This document shows positions 62,700 to 64,000 of a DNA stretch of 64,000 bases, piece by piece; the stretch's first letter is position 1, and each line of letters starts with the position of its first letter. Made by a program: the position numbers and the translations under genes. The stretch is from Basidiobolus meristosporus CBS 931.73 (Eukaryota; Basidiobolomycota; Basidiobolomycetes; Basidiobolales; Basidiobolaceae). The DNA is taken from NCBI GenBank assembly GCA_002104905.1, contig MCFE01000274.1, forward strand, positions 41,866 to 105,865. Direction: 5' to 3'. The notes below the pieces were generated by a model. That model was not told the DNA's origin. It worked only from the letters and a program-made list of their open reading frames with translations, and ran no database searches.

Positions 62700-64000
62700 T
62701 TAGGGTTAGGGGGGGGAGACAGTCACCAACAGGTGAAATCTTTATTTCAGTTGAAACAAAGAAGCCAGCACTACTGTTGTAGCATTGATACAAGAGTGTG
62801 TAGCTGAGGGGAATTTGTAGGTAAGTTAATAAGAAGTGATGATAGTTCTTCAGTGCTCAAGACACTGTTCAGTGGGAAGGGGGGTAGCAAGAGAGGTAAG
62901 AATGACTTGTGAACAACATTAATGAGGGGAATGTGATAAGGATTGATATTCATCATAAAGGGAGTGTGCTGCTGCAGATATTGCTGCCAAAGGTCTGTCA
63001 AGTACTTCAGGTAGGCCAGCTTGGGTTTTTCTGACTGCAGAATAAATTCAGCAAACTTCTTGACTTCAGGATCTCCAAGTATAGTTCTCCAGCAGGAGCC
63101 AGGTGTTATGTGGTGTGTTCTCTTCCAGGCCTTAATCAGTGGGTTGTTGCAGTTGTGAAGTCTGAGGTATAATCTGGTTCTAAGGTACAGAAGTCTGATC
63201 TTATAGGGCATAAACCCAAAAGCACCAAGAATAGCATGTCTGTAGGGGCATTCAGGCAAATGAGGCACCAAGGAGGTAATGCACCATACTGCAAACTTGT
63301 CAAGCTTAGTGCAGTCTCTAGAAGTAAGAGAGAGAAGTGGTAAGCCAAATTCCAGGACAGGGAAGACAAACTGCTTGAGTAGAAGAAGGCAGCTGGGAGC
63401 TGAAGTTGTAGGAGGAGTAACAGCCAGTAGCTTGTGGAGTGCCTGTCTTGCCAGGATAATTCTCTTCTTCAGGTGTGCTCCAGAGTCTAGTCCAGTAGGA
63501 AGGAAAGGAAAGCCAAGATATGTAGCAGAAACCTGAGCAGGTAGAGTGGAGTTCTCCAAGTTGATGGGAGAGCCCAAAGGTACTGTCTTTGCAATGGAAA
63601 GCTGGAGATTATTCTTCTGCAGATACTGGTGGATGGTCTGGGAGTCTTGTTGCACATTGGAGGAGGATATTCTGATGTCATCAGCAAATAGAGTAACCAG
63701 GCAGTCAGCTGAGAGTCTTGGGAAATCATTCAGGAAGATGGCAAACAGTATAGGACCAAGCACAGAGCCTTGAACCACTCCATTAGGAACTGAGAACACA
63801 GCTGATTGCTCACTTGGGTGCAGAATTCTTGCTTGTGGATCCAGAAACAGAGACCTGACAAGGAGGGTGAGAGAGGTACTGGAGAAGCATTGCAACTTGG
63901 ACCAAAGCAGATTTCTGTCAACTGAATCAAAGGCCTTAGTAATATCAAACAGAACAGAGGGATTCTTGCTCTGGAGAGAGTGATCTTGGCTAAGTATGAC
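62700..64000 (-). mobile_element. LINE copy 3 (3' part, runs off the window)
   Basis: The 3' end of a third copy, joined to copy 2 by CTTAGGGTTAGGGGGGGGAG. The 1.3 kb present is almost identical to 59051-60350, with only a handful of single-base differences (for example at 63,107, 63,187 and 63,687), so the two copies are of very recent common origin. Confidence 0.9.
62771..64000 (-). CDS. LINE copy 3 ORF2, reverse transcriptase (partial)
   Basis: An open frame from the right window edge to a stop at 62771, about 409 codons. It begins inside the RT finger region (VILSQDHSLQSKNPSVLFDI), carries LFADDIRI and ends VSMLQQ. No break is seen, unlike copy 2, so this may be part of an intact element. 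The endonuclease and ORF1 lie beyond the window. Confidence 0.9.
   Translation of the reverse strand, partial: VILSQDHSLQSKNPSVLFDITKAFDSVDRNLLWSKLQCFSSTSLTLLVRSLFLDPQARILHPSEQSAVFSVPNGVVQGSVLGPILFAIFLNDFPRLSADCLVTLFADDIRISSSNVQQDSQTIHQYLQKNNLQLSIAKTVPLGSPINLENSTLPAQVSATYLGFPFLPTGLDSGAHLKKRIILARQALHKLLAVTPPTTSAPSCLLLLKQFVFPVLEFGLPLLSLTSRDCTKLDKFAVWCITSLVPHLPECPYRHAILGAFGFMPYKIRLLYLRTRLYLRLHNCNNPLIKAWKRTHHITPGSCWRTILGDPEVKKFAEFILQSEKPKLAYLKYLTDLWQQYLQQHTPFMMNINPYHIPLINVVHKSFLPLLLPPFPLNSVLSTEELSSLLINLPTNSPQLHTLVSMLQQ

Noticed and set aside
59051-62706. Interpreting the LINE 3' G-runs as a CRISPR-like or satellite array
   Set aside because: The spacing is kilobases and the units are retrotransposons with RT and endonuclease motifs; no short regular spacer structure exists.

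Overview
The window is a piece of a fungal nuclear genome. The evidence is short GT-AG introns (mostly 45-90 nt), fungus-typical genes (STE11-type MAPKKK, Num1/Mcp5-like cortical anchor, TOK1-type K+ channel, Gti1/Pac2 WOPR regulator, fungal RdRP) and fungal-style copia, gypsy and LINE elements. I cannot place it below kingdom level. The mix of a plant-like PPR protein, WDR7 and strong CpG depletion in transposons would suit an early-diverging or basidiomycete-like lineage, but that is inference.

The layout has three blocks. (1) 1-8,803 is a nest of decayed transposons on the left. A 5'-end piece of a Ty3/gypsy element (minus strand, with a -1 frameshift site) abuts a degenerate Ty1/copia element, and that element is interrupted by a CACTA/Tnp2-like DNA transposon relic. 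(2) About 9,510-48,481 is a gene island. In order: M3 thimet/saccharolysin peptidase (13 exons), START-domain lipid-binding protein, EVE/THYN1-like protein, SH3-like protein, Num1/Mcp5-like PH protein, STE11 MAPKKK (15 exons), WDR7/rabconnectin-3 beta-like protein (12 exons), GPN1 GTPase, SUV3 mitochondrial RNA helicase, TOK1-like channel, RdRP, WOPR transcription factor, an unrecognised 8-exon membrane protein, VPS74/GOLPH3, tiny OST4, and a PPR protein. The genes have diverse housekeeping and signalling roles and do not form a pathway cluster. VPS74 and OST4 both serve glycosylation. STE11 and the WOPR factor are both developmental regulators. SUV3, the PPR protein and perhaps the 8-exon protein are mitochondrial. 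(3) About 49,000-64,000 is a second transposon block: nested copia elements and solo LTRs (two with perfect 5-bp target duplications), then a head-to-tail array of LINE (non-LTR) retrotransposons running off the window edge.

The LINE array is the most striking part. All copies point the same way, and every 3' end I can find is joined to a TTAGG(G)-type sequence oriented as if the element had been copied onto a telomeric G-strand 3' end. The ends share a small stem-loop next to AATAAA. In both copies where the junction is visible, ORF1 and ORF2 lie in one frame separated by a single TGA followed by CTA, a classic readthrough context. The two right-hand copies contain no CG dinucleotide that I could find.

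Limits: exon structures were assembled by eye from splice signals, reading phase and family knowledge. UTRs, some starts and LTR edges are uncertain. Family assignments rest on motif recognition, not on searches.
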